Positions 50,535 to 59,450 are shown, numbered from the stretch's first letter. The stretch is DNA of 64,000 nucleotides from Planctobacterium marinum (GCF_020687805.1 NZ_JAJEWQ010000006.1:57654-121653), one strand, 5' to 3'. Numbers and translations are program-made. The notes: generated by a model from the letters alone, not told the origin.

Positions 50535-50662
50535 GTACCGATTTAAGTCTAAGATGTTATAATTTAATTGTGCCGATAAATTAAATCAACTTAAATCGGT
50601 ACTTATAGCAAAGAGTTCTGTATTCATGTTCTCTGTACTCGTTTGGGTATAGTTAAATCGGT
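50535..50662. repeat. Res-like nested inverted repeats
   Basis: GTACCGATTTAAG (50535-50547) and its exact complement CTTAAATCGGTAC (50590-50602) enclose ATTTAATT (50562-50569) and AATTAAAT (50579-50586). A third TTAAATCGGT occurs at 50653-50662. The position directly before the serine recombinase suggests its binding and crossover region. Confidence 0.6.
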
Positions 50663-50772
50663 TCTTTAATTTGGCGTAATCGATATTTGGTTATTAATAT
50701 TTACCTTTACAGATTTCTAAATGTGTGACTAAACTACTGTGGTGAATATCATTTAACATATGGAGTTGGTAA

Positions 50773-51309
50773 ATGGCCCTCTTGAAATGCAAAGAATGCG
50801 GTAAAGATGTTAGTTCAAAGGCAAAGTCGTGTCCCAACTGTGGTGCAAAACCTCCTAAGCAAACTTCTTTCCTTACTTGGCTTGTTACGATACTTATTGT
50901 GATTGGATTTGTCGGGGCTTTTATAGGTGAATCAAGTCTAACAGCCGAGCAAAGGGCAGCTAGGGACGAGCAAGTGAGGCTCAAACGTGAACAAGAAGAG
51001 GTCGCAAAAGCCGAGAGGGAAAAATTAAAAGCCAAAGAAGATGCTGAAAAGAAACTTAAGGGGTTTCATTGTTTGAGTTCATGGGATGGCTCGCATCGAC
51101 AAGTAGCTTCATATGTTGAAAAGAATATGCGTGATCCTGATAGTTTTGAACATATCGAGACTGTCATAACACCAGTTGATGAAGACGGTAACCATCTTTT
51201 AAAAATGACCTATAGAGGTAAAAATGGATTTGGAGGAATGAGTGTAGAATCTGTTGTAGCTACTGTTTCTAATGATGACTGCAATGCCACAATCTTGAGT
51301 AGCAACTAA
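50773..51309 (+). CDS. Zinc-ribbon membrane protein, unknown
   Basis: 178 residues. The N-terminus is a zinc ribbon (CKECGKDVSSKAKSCPNCG), followed by one membrane helix (FLTWLVTILIVIGFVGAFIG), a charged coiled coil (about 55-95, rich in E and K) and a C-terminal domain with VEKNMRDPDSFEHIETV and YRGKNGFGGM. The same layout occurs in uncharacterised bacterial proteins; the function is unknown. It is the only clear plus-strand gene of the island, so it is transcribed separately, away from the serine recombinase. Confidence 0.78.
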   Translation: MALLKCKECGKDVSSKAKSCPNCGAKPPKQTSFLTWLVTILIVIGFVGAFIGESSLTAEQRAARDEQVRLKREQEEVAKAEREKLKAKEDAEKKLKGFHCLSSWDGSHRQVASYVEKNMRDPDSFEHIETVITPVDEDGNHLLKMTYRGKNGFGGMSVESVVATVSNDDCNATILSSN

Positions 51310-51435
51310 TCTAGCATTTACACCAATAAATGCCTTATGTGCGAGCTGATAGATTTGATTGTCAACAGTTTCATTATTAATAATTAGCTGAAATCAAGTT
51401 GAATTATTTTTGATGGATTGCGATTAACGGCGGAT

Positions 51436-52056
51436 TTAGATTTTTGATATGTCTTCTACGACAAGTATTTTGTAAATACTGTTCAATTTACCTCTAAGGT
51501 TTATCCATTTATCTATTGCTTCATTTCTCAATTCTACTTTTTCCAATTCTTCGAAGTTTTCACAGTAGCCTGTATCGATCTGAAGAGCCATATCATCTTT
51601 TCTTGTTTCAATGAAGTAAAGGTACAACTCAGCTTGCTGACAGAGTGACTTTATTAACAGCTTGTTTTCAGGATTTAAGAAATAGCCGAGTTTACGGATT
51701 TCTACAAAGTAACCACAAAGGACGTCAATGGTTTCAGTCCACCAAGGAAATCCATGCTGGTCATAGTATTTTCCTCTCGTTTCATCAAAAGTTATTTTTT
51801 CAAGTAGTGCTAAAAGCTCAGCCTTTTGGTTTAGTGTCGACTGATGTCTGGATAAAAAATATGATTTACCTGAAATGTACACAGCTAAGCCTGAAATTAT
51901 TATTGGAATAGCTCCGTAAATCGCGGCTAATGGATCGGGAAGGTCAGAGAGCTCAAATGCTGTGATGCAAATAAGAAAAATAACTCCAAAGCTGAGAATA
52001 AAAATCAAAACTAAGTTATCGATACTAAATTGAAAATCTTTCCTGAAAAGTTGCAT
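51436..52056 (-). CDS. Two-helix membrane protein, unknown
   Basis: 206 residues. Two hydrophobic segments near the start (LVLIFILSFGVIFLICITAF and PLAAIYGAIPIIISGLAVYI) are followed by a helical, charged cytoplasmic part of about 130 residues (LNQKAELLALLEKI, ETIDVLCGYFVEIRKL). I do not recognise the family. Membrane proteins of this plan occur in defence islands, but nothing in the sequence proves such a role. It lies 60 bp downstream of the primase-helicase on the same strand. Confidence 0.68.
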   Translation of the reverse strand: MQLFRKDFQFSIDNLVLIFILSFGVIFLICITAFELSDLPDPLAAIYGAIPIIISGLAVYISGKSYFLSRHQSTLNQKAELLALLEKITFDETRGKYYDQHGFPWWTETIDVLCGYFVEIRKLGYFLNPENKLLIKSLCQQAELYLYFIETRKDDMALQIDTGYCENFEELEKVELRNEAIDKWINLRGKLNSIYKILVVEDISKI

Positions 52057-52115
52057 ACGCTATCCTTGTAATTTTTATTGGCTTTGGGTGTGAAATTTTA
52101 ATACTAGGTTTACTG

Positions 52116-54953
52116 TCAACAAGATTCAAACAATATACTTCCTTTGATTTTATAAATCTGACGGTACTTTCTACCAGAACCGGGAAGACGCTCTTTCGTT
52201 TTAAGTCGATTCTCTTTTAACTCACTGTCTCTTAGTTCAAGTGCTCCTATATCTCTTAAAAGCCGAGCAACACGAAGATGATCATTGCCCTTACAGATCA
52301 CTTTTTCGAACGCATTTGGGAAAATATAATAAACGACTTCTTGGGTATCACCGTCAATTTGGCTCTTGTGATCAATGTGACGTCTGTATCCCCACATTTC
52401 TGAAGGAGAGGGTACATGGGTATCAATAATCGTGCTTTCGTTTTCTATAACTGGTTTTGTTGTTTTGTCCCAGCGTTTGAATTTTGAATCGCCATACATT
52501 TCAAGCTGTAATCTGAGGTCATTGAGGATCTGTGAATCTTCCATGTTACCTTCACCACCGCGATTTTTTAACCAAGAAAAAAAGCACTCTCTAGATGCAA
52601 CATAGGCTTGTCCTTTTTCCCATCCTGTAATGCCCCATTGGGTTGCTAGTTCGCCAGCCATACCAACTAAAGCAAATTTTGCTGCGGCCCTTTGAACTTG
52701 ACCTCCAGCTTCGTTAGATAAATTCTGGCTAACAAAATAGTCGACTTGCTTAACAAGATGAGCTGTCAATGTACTGAAGTTTTGTTTTACTAACTGTTGT
52801 ATGAACGCTGGAAATGCAGAGCCATGGTATTTTTGCATTTCTCTTTTTAAGTGGTTTGATAATTCGGCCCCACCACTAAACTCATGGCAATGATTAAAAA
52901 CCCCTTTGTGCTTTTTATCTGCTTCTGAATTCTGGAATGTGGCTTGTATTCCGAGAAAGCGCATCTCCATACCACCAGTAACTTTTTTTCCTCCTTCCAA
53001 TAGGTATTGCTCTAATGTTTTTTCGCCGTTGGTTAAATAGGTAAGTTTCCATTTGTGTTGTGTGTCCCTTGCTTGGCCTCGGTCATTGGCTCGATGTTTA
53101 CCTTGGCCGTTCCCCAGCATGTATATGATGTCTCCAATGATACGAGCGTCTACTTGGTTTATTTCATCAAGGGCCAGTAACATATCAGAGTGAGCTGAAG
53201 CCAAGCTTTCAAGTGCGTTATCAGTGGCTCTAAATGTACATTTGTAACTATCAGGATTGCCATAAACCGAGCAGGCTAAATCGAGTAAAGTTGATTTCCC
53301 CCAAGAGCTGTCGCCGTAATAATGAAAGCCCATTGATTCATACCCCATGAGCTCGACCAATGGCGCTGATAGGGCTGCGCTTACAGCGAAGAGCGCTAGC
53401 GGATTTCCATTGCAGTATTTACCAATATTCGATTTCCATTCACTCACATTACCTTTTGTTGATAGTTTGCAAAGAGATGGGTTTTCGCTGTAGTACATTG
53501 CATTTTGATATTCTCCGACAACAGAGTTGGGAAATACAAAAGAGTCCTTAAACCATCCCATTTTGTAAACCAAAGAAACGCGCCGGTCTGTTTGATATTC
53601 CTGCAAGTATTCCAGAATTTTTCTTTTGGCTTCCCTATGAGAGCTAATTGGTAATCCTCGGTCCATCAGGCCTCTAATTACCTCACCGCCTCCATCGGTT
53701 GCGAAGGATTGCATCGAAATATTCCAAAGCTTCTCTTCAGAATCGAAATCTTTAAACCTAATTAGGATGCCCCAATTTCTTCCATCTCCATTGCCACTTC
53801 TACTTCTAGCGACAATGTTAATGGGATCACATATTTTACGCCTGTTATCATTGGAGTCTGTAAACCAAACACCACTCTCATCTAGCCTGAAACCGTAAGG
53901 AACATTGTCTTTAGACTCTGGGACGAGGTGGGTTGGATTTATAAGAAGTAATCCTTGTGCGTTTGCCTGCTTCAGGTGGTTGGCTGTCCAGCCCATTTCC
54001 AAAGCTTCGAAAGCGTCAGCCTTTTCTGGCCAGTGTCCCGTTGACTCCCAATCTGTAGCATTCACTGGATGGTTGTTTTTAAAAAATTCCAAATTTATTT
54101 GAGATGTTTGCTGAACATTAACTTTAGTCAACTGTGTATGCAATTGAGGAATCGTTTGATCTCCAGCGCTATCATTATCAGGCCATAAAATAACTTTCTT
54201 GTTTTTCAGAGGTTCAAAATCCGTTTTTTCAATGGCCTTTGAGCCACCTGACCAGCTCGTTACAAAGCATGATGGAAAAAGCATAGAACAGGCATCGGCA
54301 GCTTTTTCACCTTCACATATAACAACAGTTTCTTGGCCTATAAATGTTTCTAATCTGTACAAAGGTCGGTTTTTTGGGAGTTGTCTCCAGTGCCAGCGTG
54401 GGGTTTGGTTACCAAGCTTCCCATAGGTCAAAGGGCGAAAGTCTTTTTTCCTTTGGCCATTTTGCTTTGATTCAAAACGCATAACCCGCATAAGAAGCTG
54501 ACCTTCAGCAGATAAGTAATCCCATAGAGTGACAGGATCCCCTAGTTTTGGGTGGTTCTTGGGACATAAGGCGATTGATTCTAGTGGGGGAGGGTAAATT
54601 GGGGCAAAGGCTTGATTGGTTGTTGTCTTGCCAGTATCCGGTTGCGGTGAAACATCAATATTGGTGTTCCCCAAAAAGGCGACTAAAGACTTTGCCGCTT
54701 CACTTTGATTGCACCTTTCTACATATGCCACAAGACTAATTAGATCAGAACCACCATCGTCTGTGGAAAAGTCCTTCCACACACCGTTGTTTAAATTAAT
54801 GGAAAAAGAACCTTTTGAATGGTCTTTTCTGGTGGGGTTCAACGCAACCCACTCATGGCCATTCCGAGAACCATCTGGAGTCCAATGCCTTACTACTTGT
54901 TCAGCATTTAAAAGAGCTTTTTGGTTAATATCTTTATAATTAATTTTAGACAT
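52116..54953 (-). CDS. TOPRIM/DUF927 primase-helicase
   Basis: 945 residues. An N-terminal primase-like region (HEWVALNPTRKDHSKGSFSIN, WKDFSTDDGGSDLI) is followed by a TOPRIM domain with VVICEGEKAADA and WPDNDSAGD (about 215-260). DUF927 covers about 340-640, with an ATP-binding loop YGDSSWGKSTLLDLA and a Walker B-like LLALDEINQ. Such proteins are replication initiators or helicases of P4-like satellites and plasmids. The gene probably drives autonomous replication of the excised island. The start at 54953 follows a weak ribosome site. Confidence 0.82.
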   Translation of the reverse strand: MSKINYKDINQKALLNAEQVVRHWTPDGSRNGHEWVALNPTRKDHSKGSFSINLNNGVWKDFSTDDGGSDLISLVAYVERCNQSEAAKSLVAFLGNTNIDVSPQPDTGKTTTNQAFAPIYPPPLESIALCPKNHPKLGDPVTLWDYLSAEGQLLMRVMRFESKQNGQRKKDFRPLTYGKLGNQTPRWHWRQLPKNRPLYRLETFIGQETVVICEGEKAADACSMLFPSCFVTSWSGGSKAIEKTDFEPLKNKKVILWPDNDSAGDQTIPQLHTQLTKVNVQQTSQINLEFFKNNHPVNATDWESTGHWPEKADAFEALEMGWTANHLKQANAQGLLLINPTHLVPESKDNVPYGFRLDESGVWFTDSNDNRRKICDPINIVARSRSGNGDGRNWGILIRFKDFDSEEKLWNISMQSFATDGGGEVIRGLMDRGLPISSHREAKRKILEYLQEYQTDRRVSLVYKMGWFKDSFVFPNSVVGEYQNAMYYSENPSLCKLSTKGNVSEWKSNIGKYCNGNPLALFAVSAALSAPLVELMGYESMGFHYYGDSSWGKSTLLDLACSVYGNPDSYKCTFRATDNALESLASAHSDMLLALDEINQVDARIIGDIIYMLGNGQGKHRANDRGQARDTQHKWKLTYLTNGEKTLEQYLLEGGKKVTGGMEMRFLGIQATFQNSEADKKHKGVFNHCHEFSGGAELSNHLKREMQKYHGSAFPAFIQQLVKQNFSTLTAHLVKQVDYFVSQNLSNEAGGQVQRAAAKFALVGMAGELATQWGITGWEKGQAYVASRECFFSWLKNRGGEGNMEDSQILNDLRLQLEMYGDSKFKRWDKTTKPVIENESTIIDTHVPSPSEMWGYRRHIDHKSQIDGDTQEVVYYIFPNAFEKVICKGNDHLRVARLLRDIGALELRDSELKENRLKTKERLPGSGRKYRQIYKIKGSILFESC

Positions 54954-55009
54954 AGAAATCCCGATCCCCCGATATCGGGGGGATTAAAATCAATAGTTGG
55001 GGGTAGGTG

Positions 55010-55336
55010 TTAAGCCGCTGGAATAGTAATTTCTTCGTAACCGAAATAGTTAATTAGAAGTTCCCTGACTTTATCGATGTTCTGCTGCTCTCGATGCAAC
55101 CAGTAGCGGTTGTAAATGGTAGAAATTCCTTTGTACCCTTTGACCGACTCGGTTTTACCGGCAACCAAGATACCTAAATTATTTCTGATACCAGAAATAG
55201 TTGAGTTTAGGCAGGTATCATGGAGGATTGAAGCCGCTTCGAATCTATTGAGCGAACCACCTTCGTAGAGAAAATGGAGTATCCTTGCAATTTTTACTGG
55301 TTCTTTATTTGAAGGTGGGACTAATGAAACGATCAT
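55010..55336 (-). CDS. Winged-helix-like small protein
   Basis: 108 residues from MIVSLVPPSNKEPVKIARIL. LHFLYEGGSLNRFEAASILHDTCLNSTISGIRNNLGI looks like a winged helix-turn-helix with a wing in STIYNRYWL. It is probably a DNA-binding regulator or replication accessory. The ATG at 55336 has a GGAG ribosome site 8 bases upstream. It starts 10 bp after the AlpA gene and precedes the primase-helicase; the three likely form one unit. Confidence 0.7.
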   Translation of the reverse strand: MIVSLVPPSNKEPVKIARILHFLYEGGSLNRFEAASILHDTCLNSTISGIRNNLGILVAGKTESVKGYKGISTIYNRYWLHREQQNIDKVRELLINYFGYEEITIPAA

Positions 55337-55346
55337 AACAATGCTC

Positions 55347-55604
55347 CTAAGCCGCTTTTTGGCGAGCATTAAGTAGCTCCCCAATAAGTTCGCGAATCTG
55401 ATCATTATTCCTACCCGCCGCTCTGGCTTTCAGAACAGCATTAATTTCATGCTCATACCATCCTACAGCACGACAACCTAGGCTAAATGGAGGAGGGATA
55501 AGTGAGTCATTAATCAATCGATACAGAGATGTTGAGGAGATGCCAAGTACAGCCATAACCTCGTTTTTGCGAATAACTTTAAAAAATGGAGTTTCTTGAT
55601 ACAT
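55347..55604 (-). CDS. AlpA-family regulator
   Basis: 85 residues. IRKNEVMAVLGISSTSLYRLINDSLIPPPFSLGCRAVGWYEHEINAVLKAR is the AlpA/MerR-like DNA-binding pattern (quoted from about residue 11 on, in parts known from prophage excision activators). AlpA activates integrase or excision genes in P4-like elements. A control role over integration/excision or the replication genes is inferred. Confidence 0.88.
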   Translation of the reverse strand: MYQETPFFKVIRKNEVMAVLGISSTSLYRLINDSLIPPPFSLGCRAVGWYEHEINAVLKARAAGRNNDQIRELIGELLNARQKAA

Positions 55605-55701
55605 GTCAGTATTCCTAGTGGTTAACTGACACTCTATTGTTCACATCTAAAGGCAAATAAATACAGGAAAAAACTTTTAGATTTGAAAACTTTTTCGGGT
55701 A

Positions 55702-56475
55702 TTAATAATTGAGGCTTCTGACTTGATTAAGTCTATGCTCCAAGTCTGGAGTCGGTTGATTCATAGATTCGTATAAAATCTCTATCAGCTTACGTAATGC
55801 CGCTTCACTTCCTCTTGGCTTCCTCCCATTTAAAAAGTAGTCCCATGTGTCTACTACTTGCTTAATAAAAAAGATTGGTGTTCTGGTTCTACTGTAATCA
55901 ATTAAGTTTTCTTTGAGGTGATGGTCGGCAGCAGTTTCGATCAAATGCAAAAACTCCAGCACATCAAAGGAATCCAGATTTTCCAATTTTCCTTTAAATA
56001 TATGTGGTAGTCCAAGTCGTAAATCAGACGCCACAAATGATCTTATATCTGAATCAAGTTCGATGAACTTTTTGATTGAAGAGGTAATAGATTGTTTAAA
56101 TTTTTGCAACTGACGATTTTGAACATGGCTAGGGTTTGTTTTATCCCTGTTAATACGCAACAAAGATAGTCGAGCCTGCTCCATTCGGGCATGAGACATC
56201 AATCGTTTAATAAAAGCATCGGTGTCCTCAAATTCAAATTTACTCGTTATTTTTAAGAGTTCCGTTTTGGACTTTTGACTAAATTCAAATTGTCCAAGCC
56301 AAACTGAATTTTGCTTTGCGCTATCCTCCATCAATTCTATATATTCGTCGATATTTGGCAGCACATCATCTCTGGTATATTGGTAAAACTCACCGCACTC
56401 ATTGTCTTCAACAGACTCGGTATCGGGTGAGTTTTCACAACCTTTCTTTTGCAGAGATTTAATATTGATTTTCAA
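55702..56475 (-). CDS. Hypothetical island protein
   Basis: 257 residues, acidic at the N-terminus and mostly helical (DAFIKRLMSHARMEQARLSLLR, SSIKKFIELDSDIRSFVASDL). No signal peptide, membrane segment or catalytic motif is seen and I recognise no family. The C-terminus (ALRKLIEILYESMNQPTPDLEHRL) is also helical. It lies between the AlpA gene and the small protein next to the integrase, all on one strand. Confidence 0.62.
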   Translation of the reverse strand: MKINIKSLQKKGCENSPDTESVEDNECGEFYQYTRDDVLPNIDEYIELMEDSAKQNSVWLGQFEFSQKSKTELLKITSKFEFEDTDAFIKRLMSHARMEQARLSLLRINRDKTNPSHVQNRQLQKFKQSITSSIKKFIELDSDIRSFVASDLRLGLPHIFKGKLENLDSFDVLEFLHLIETAADHHLKENLIDYSRTRTPIFFIKQVVDTWDYFLNGRKPRGSEAALRKLIEILYESMNQPTPDLEHRLNQVRSLNY

Positions 56476-56540
56476 AACGTTGCCTCACTCCATTGAATAT
56501 TTATAAAAAGGATAGCGACGGGAAGCTATCCTGTAATCTT

Positions 56541-56780
56541 TCAATCATTAAGCTTGTTCTTCTCATTCAGTAGCTCGGTAAATTCACTCTCAATTTGTTT
56601 TATCTGATCTTCCACTAGCCAAATATTACTGCCCAATGTTGCATGACTAATACATGAATATTGGTCGTTTACCGTCAGTGTTTCTAAGACCGCTTTCGTT
56701 TGTGAAAGTAGTCGCATGATGTTTTCTTCTCTGTTAGCTGAATCGGCACCCAATAAATTATTTTGGCTGTTGGAAGTCAT
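56541..56780 (-). CDS. Small hypothetical island protein
   Basis: 79 residues from MTSNSQNN. Helical C-terminal half (IWLVEDQIKQIESEFTELLNEKNKL). The start at 56780 has GGTG upstream; an in-frame GTG at 56789 is possible. It resembles the small DUF3077-type proteins often beside integrases in general plan, but the match is too weak to name. It lies 11 bp after the integrase stop. Confidence 0.6.
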   Translation of the reverse strand: MTSNSQNNLLGADSANREENIMRLLSQTKAVLETLTVNDQYSCISHATLGSNIWLVEDQIKQIESEFTELLNEKNKLND

Positions 56781-56791
56781 AATTTTCACCT

Positions 56792-58042
56792 TTATTTTGT
56801 GTTGACTAATTTAAGACCACTTTTCGAGTTAGCAATTCCCATATTCCCTATGGCAGCTTCCTCTATATGATTTGACCACCAGGTCATTAGTGTTTTTCTT
56901 CTTTCTAAGTAGTCGGCGCGGTTATACGTGCGCCTAACTTCATTTTGATCCACATGCGCTAAAGCAGCTTCAATAATGTCAGGGGCGAATCGTTGTTCAT
57001 TCAATATTGTGCTCGCGAGCGCTCTCAAACCGTGTGATACGAGTTTTCCAGCATATCCCATACGTTTTATCGCCATGTTGGCTGTTTGTGCGTTTGAGTG
57101 TGTTTTTGGGTTCCTATCTGATGGGAAAAGGTATAGCCTGTGTCCACTAATGGGCTTTAACGTTTCTAACAAGCTCAATGTATGTTCTGATAATGGAACG
57201 ATATGTTCCCGTTTTTTCTTCATTCTTTCCGCGGGAATAATCCAGAGATTATTTTTAAAATCAATTTCTGACCATTTGGCTCCAGCAGCCTCAGAAGGGC
57301 GAACCATAGTATGTAGTTGCCATTCAATAAGGCAGCGCGTTACCAACTTGATACTCGCGGAATTTAGCCTCTTCATAAAATCGGGTAGTTCGTTCGGTCT
57401 TATTGTTGCCATGCTTTTCTTCTTTGGTGACTCAAAAGCCTGATTAATACCCGAAAGTGGATTACTAAAAATAACACCGGTATTCACCGCAAACGTCATT
57501 ATTTCATTTAATCTTTGGCACAACCTTTTTACTGTTTCTAATTTCCCCTTGGCTGCAATTGGATTGAGAACTTCAATCGCGCTGGGCGCACTTATTTTAC
57601 TTATGGGGTAATTGCCTAATTTGGGGAAGATATGATTTTCAAGAGAATTCCACAGGTCTTCTCCGTAATCGAAAGTGACCTTGGTTTTCTTTACATTGAA
57701 CCAATCGGTAGCGACTTTTTTTAGTGTATTTAAGTGTTCTCGTTCAGATGCTTTAGAAGCTTGGTCTTTGTGCTCCTTAGGATCGATATCACTGGCCAGC
57801 AGCTCTCTATATTGAAGCCTCTTTTGCCTTGCATGAGCAAGCGATACTTCAGGGTAAGCACCTAAACTAAGGTTTTTTCTCTTTTTGGTGAATGGGTGGT
57901 AATAGTTGAATAACCATAACTTTGAGCCTCTGGGTTTGACTCTAAGAATCAGCCCATCTCCATCAGAAAGGTTAAACTCCTTCTCACGGGGCTTTACTTG
58001 TTGAATTTCGGTATTGGTAAGAGGTTTAACAACTTTAGCCAT
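56792..58042 (-). CDS. P4-type tyrosine integrase
   Basis: 416 residues. An N-terminal DUF4102 arm-binding domain (LSDGDGLILRVKPRGSKLW, LSLGAYPEVSLAHAR), a central SAM-like domain, and a C-terminal catalytic domain with Arg in MVRPSEAAGAKW (about 247), H-x-x-R in SHGLRALA (about 335) and the tyrosine in RRTYNRADYLERR (about 373). It integrates the element into the 3' end of ssrA, 167 bp away, as many P4-family integrases do. Confidence 0.95.
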   Translation of the reverse strand: MAKVVKPLTNTEIQQVKPREKEFNLSDGDGLILRVKPRGSKLWLFNYYHPFTKKRKNLSLGAYPEVSLAHARQKRLQYRELLASDIDPKEHKDQASKASEREHLNTLKKVATDWFNVKKTKVTFDYGEDLWNSLENHIFPKLGNYPISKISAPSAIEVLNPIAAKGKLETVKRLCQRLNEIMTFAVNTGVIFSNPLSGINQAFESPKKKSMATIRPNELPDFMKRLNSASIKLVTRCLIEWQLHTMVRPSEAAGAKWSEIDFKNNLWIIPAERMKKKREHIVPLSEHTLSLLETLKPISGHRLYLFPSDRNPKTHSNAQTANMAIKRMGYAGKLVSHGLRALASTILNEQRFAPDIIEAALAHVDQNEVRRTYNRADYLERRKTLMTWWSNHIEEAAIGNMGIANSKSGLKLVNTK

Positions 58043-58139
58043 TTTAGTAACACCAGATAAGTAACATCAGGATATGTGTTACTTTAAATGTTACTATAAA
58101 GATGGGTTGCAGAGGAATGATTAGATATCTTTAGAAACT

Positions 58140-58174
58140 TAAAAGCCCTTTAAATCCTTGAATTTAAAGGGCTT
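58140..58174 (-). terminator. Terminator of tmRNA supplied by the island
   Basis: On the minus strand AAGCCCTTTAAAT-tcaagg-ATTTAAAGGGCTT followed by TT, 35 nt past the tmRNA end. A second palindrome TTTCAGGAA-ac-TTCCTGAAA (58181-58200) lies between and could be an integrase arm site. Confidence 0.75.
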
Positions 58175-58208
58175 ATAGTGTTTCAGGAAACTTCCTGAAA
58201 TCTTAGTG

Positions 58209-58232
58209 TGGTGGAGCAGGCGGGACTTGAAC
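58209..58232. other. Right attachment site (3' end of ssrA)
   Basis: TGGTGGAGCAGG plus CGGGACTTGAAC, inside the tmRNA gene. Identical over 12 bp and similar over 24 bp to the left site at 45989. Integration restored the gene end. Confidence 0.8.
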
Positions 58233-58565
58233 CCGCGTCCGCAATACCTACATCCTCGGTCCTACATGTGTAGTCTGTCTTTTATTTAACCAGTTGAACT
58301 CCGACAAACAGGATTTCTCGTGGCTGGTCTGATACTGTTTCGCGGTTCACCCTCAGACGAGGTTCCCTCGCTAGTCTTTTAGTATGACCTCCCGAGCCTT
58401 CACGAAAAGACAACGGCTGAAGTGGGAGGGCCTATGCAGGTTATTAAGCTGCTAGTGCGTAGTTTTCGTCGTTTGCGACTATTTATTTGCGGCTTTTTAC
58501 GAGGCCAACCGCCCCTCGACATGCACCTTGGGTTTCGTGTATCCCGTCGAATCCTAATCTGCCCC
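58209..58565 (-). ncRNA. ssrA: Transfer-messenger RNA (tmRNA)
   Basis: 357 nt. The mature 5' end GGGGCAGATTAGGATTCGACGGG and 3' end GCGGGTTCAAGTCCCGCCTGCTCCACCA (both read on the minus strand) form the tRNA-like part. The resume frame GCA AAC GAC GAA AAC TAC GCA ... encodes the tag ANDENYALAA and ends at TAATAA, the same tag as in E. coli. tmRNA rescues stalled ribosomes with SmpB, whose gene is 400 bp upstream on the same strand. The island is inserted at its 3' end. Confidence 0.96.
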
Positions 58566-58778
58566 AATCTTGTAAGGGAGACTAAGGTTGTTTAAACCAT
58601 CCCTGGTGAGCTGTTCCTGCCAGACGTCCTTTGTCTGGCGTTCGCCCCTAAAATTGCTCCAAGTATTACTCCGGACTCCTGTCCTTCGTTCCTACCGGAA
58701 CCAGCTAAAGCTGTTTAAAAATGTTCCAGACATTTTTATCGCAATTTTCGAGCGGCGCTCACCCTAATCTGCCCCAAT
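58553..58778. repeat. Duplicated ssrA start enclosing structured repeat B
   Basis: CCTAATCTGCCCCAAT occurs at 58553-58568 (tmRNA 5' end) and again at 58763-58778, 210 bp apart. Between them is repeat B, related to copy A at 45771. It contains hairpins GCCAGAC / GTCTGGC, GTTCC-tacc-GGAAC, AAAAATGT-tccag-ACATTTTT and GAGCG-gc-GCTC. Confidence 0.75.
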
Positions 58779-58784
58779 TCTTTT

Positions 58785-58815
58785 CACATAACCCTTTATC
58801 GGCTTATGTTGTCAA
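58785..58815 (-). promoter_or_regulatory. Probable ssrA promoter
   Basis: On the minus strand TTGACA (58815-58810), then 18-19 bp to a weak TATGTG/TTATGT element, ending just before the second, upstream copy of the tmRNA 5' end. Transcription would start near 58777 and run through repeat B into tmRNA. Confidence 0.45.
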
Positions 58816-58970
58816 AACTGGTGTAGAACACTTGCTTGTATTTAAATACATAGCAACGCTGTTCGAGGTTTTCAACCCAGAGTCCACTGATTTTATGGCT
58901 GTTGCCATACCCCTCAGTGAAAAAGGGGGAAGGAGGTTAACACAAAACTGACAGGCTGCAAATAGCCGGC

Positions 58971-59450
58971 TCAGGCTTTGTGTTTCATCATGCGTTCTTT
59001 TTGTCGCGCCCAGTCACGGTCCTTAATGGAATCGCGTTTGTCATGGGTTTGTTTACCCTTGGCAAGGTGTATTTCTACTTTTACCCAGCACTTTTTCCAG
59101 TACATGGCGGTTGCCACGACGGTATAACTCTGACGTTCAACACTGCCTACCAGGCGGTTGAGTTCGCGGCGGTGTAAAAGGAGTTTCTTAGGGCGAACCG
59201 GATCACATATCACGTGAGATGACGCTGATTCCAGTGGTGTAATTCGGCAATTAAGTAAATGCGCTTCCCCATCTTTGACATGCACATACACGTCACTCAG
59301 GTTTACTTTACCGGCCCGGATACTTTTTATTTCCCAGCCCTGTAAAGCGACCCCGGCTTCTAACTTTTCTTCTAAGAAAAAGTCGTGACGGGCACGCTTA
59401 TTCAGTGCGATAGTTCCGCTTGTGTTAGATTTATTCTGCTTTTTCTTCAT
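58971..59450 (-). CDS. smpB: SsrA-binding protein SmpB
   Basis: 159 residues (E. coli 160). SmpB binds the tRNA-like part of tmRNA and places it in stalled ribosomes. IALNKRARHDFFLEEKLEAGVALQGWEIKSIRAGKVNLSD is the family start (in part), with a basic C-terminal tail KQTHDKRDSIKDRDWARQKERMMKH in part, which folds in the mRNA channel. It is read in the same direction as ssrA and divergent from ratA. Confidence 0.96.
   Translation of the reverse strand: MKKKQNKSNTSGTIALNKRARHDFFLEEKLEAGVALQGWEIKSIRAGKVNLSDVYVHVKDGEAHLLNCRITPLESASSHVICDPVRPKKLLLHRRELNRLVGSVERQSYTVVATAMYWKKCWVKVEIHLAKGKQTHDKRDSIKDRDWARQKERMMKHKA

Larger units (their letters stand above)
45989..58220. mobile_element. 12.2-kb integrated island in ssrA, with retron cargo
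   Basis: Bounded by repeats of the ssrA 3' end. From right to left: P4-type integrase, two small hypothetical genes, AlpA regulator, winged-helix-like protein, TOPRIM/DUF927 primase-helicase, membrane protein, zinc-ribbon protein, serine recombinase, then retron RNA, reverse transcriptase and ATPase-TOPRIM effector at the far end. No capsid, packaging or conjugation genes are seen, so it resembles a P4-like satellite or mobilisable island. By eye it is more AT-rich than its flanks, in line with transfer. Confidence 0.85.
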
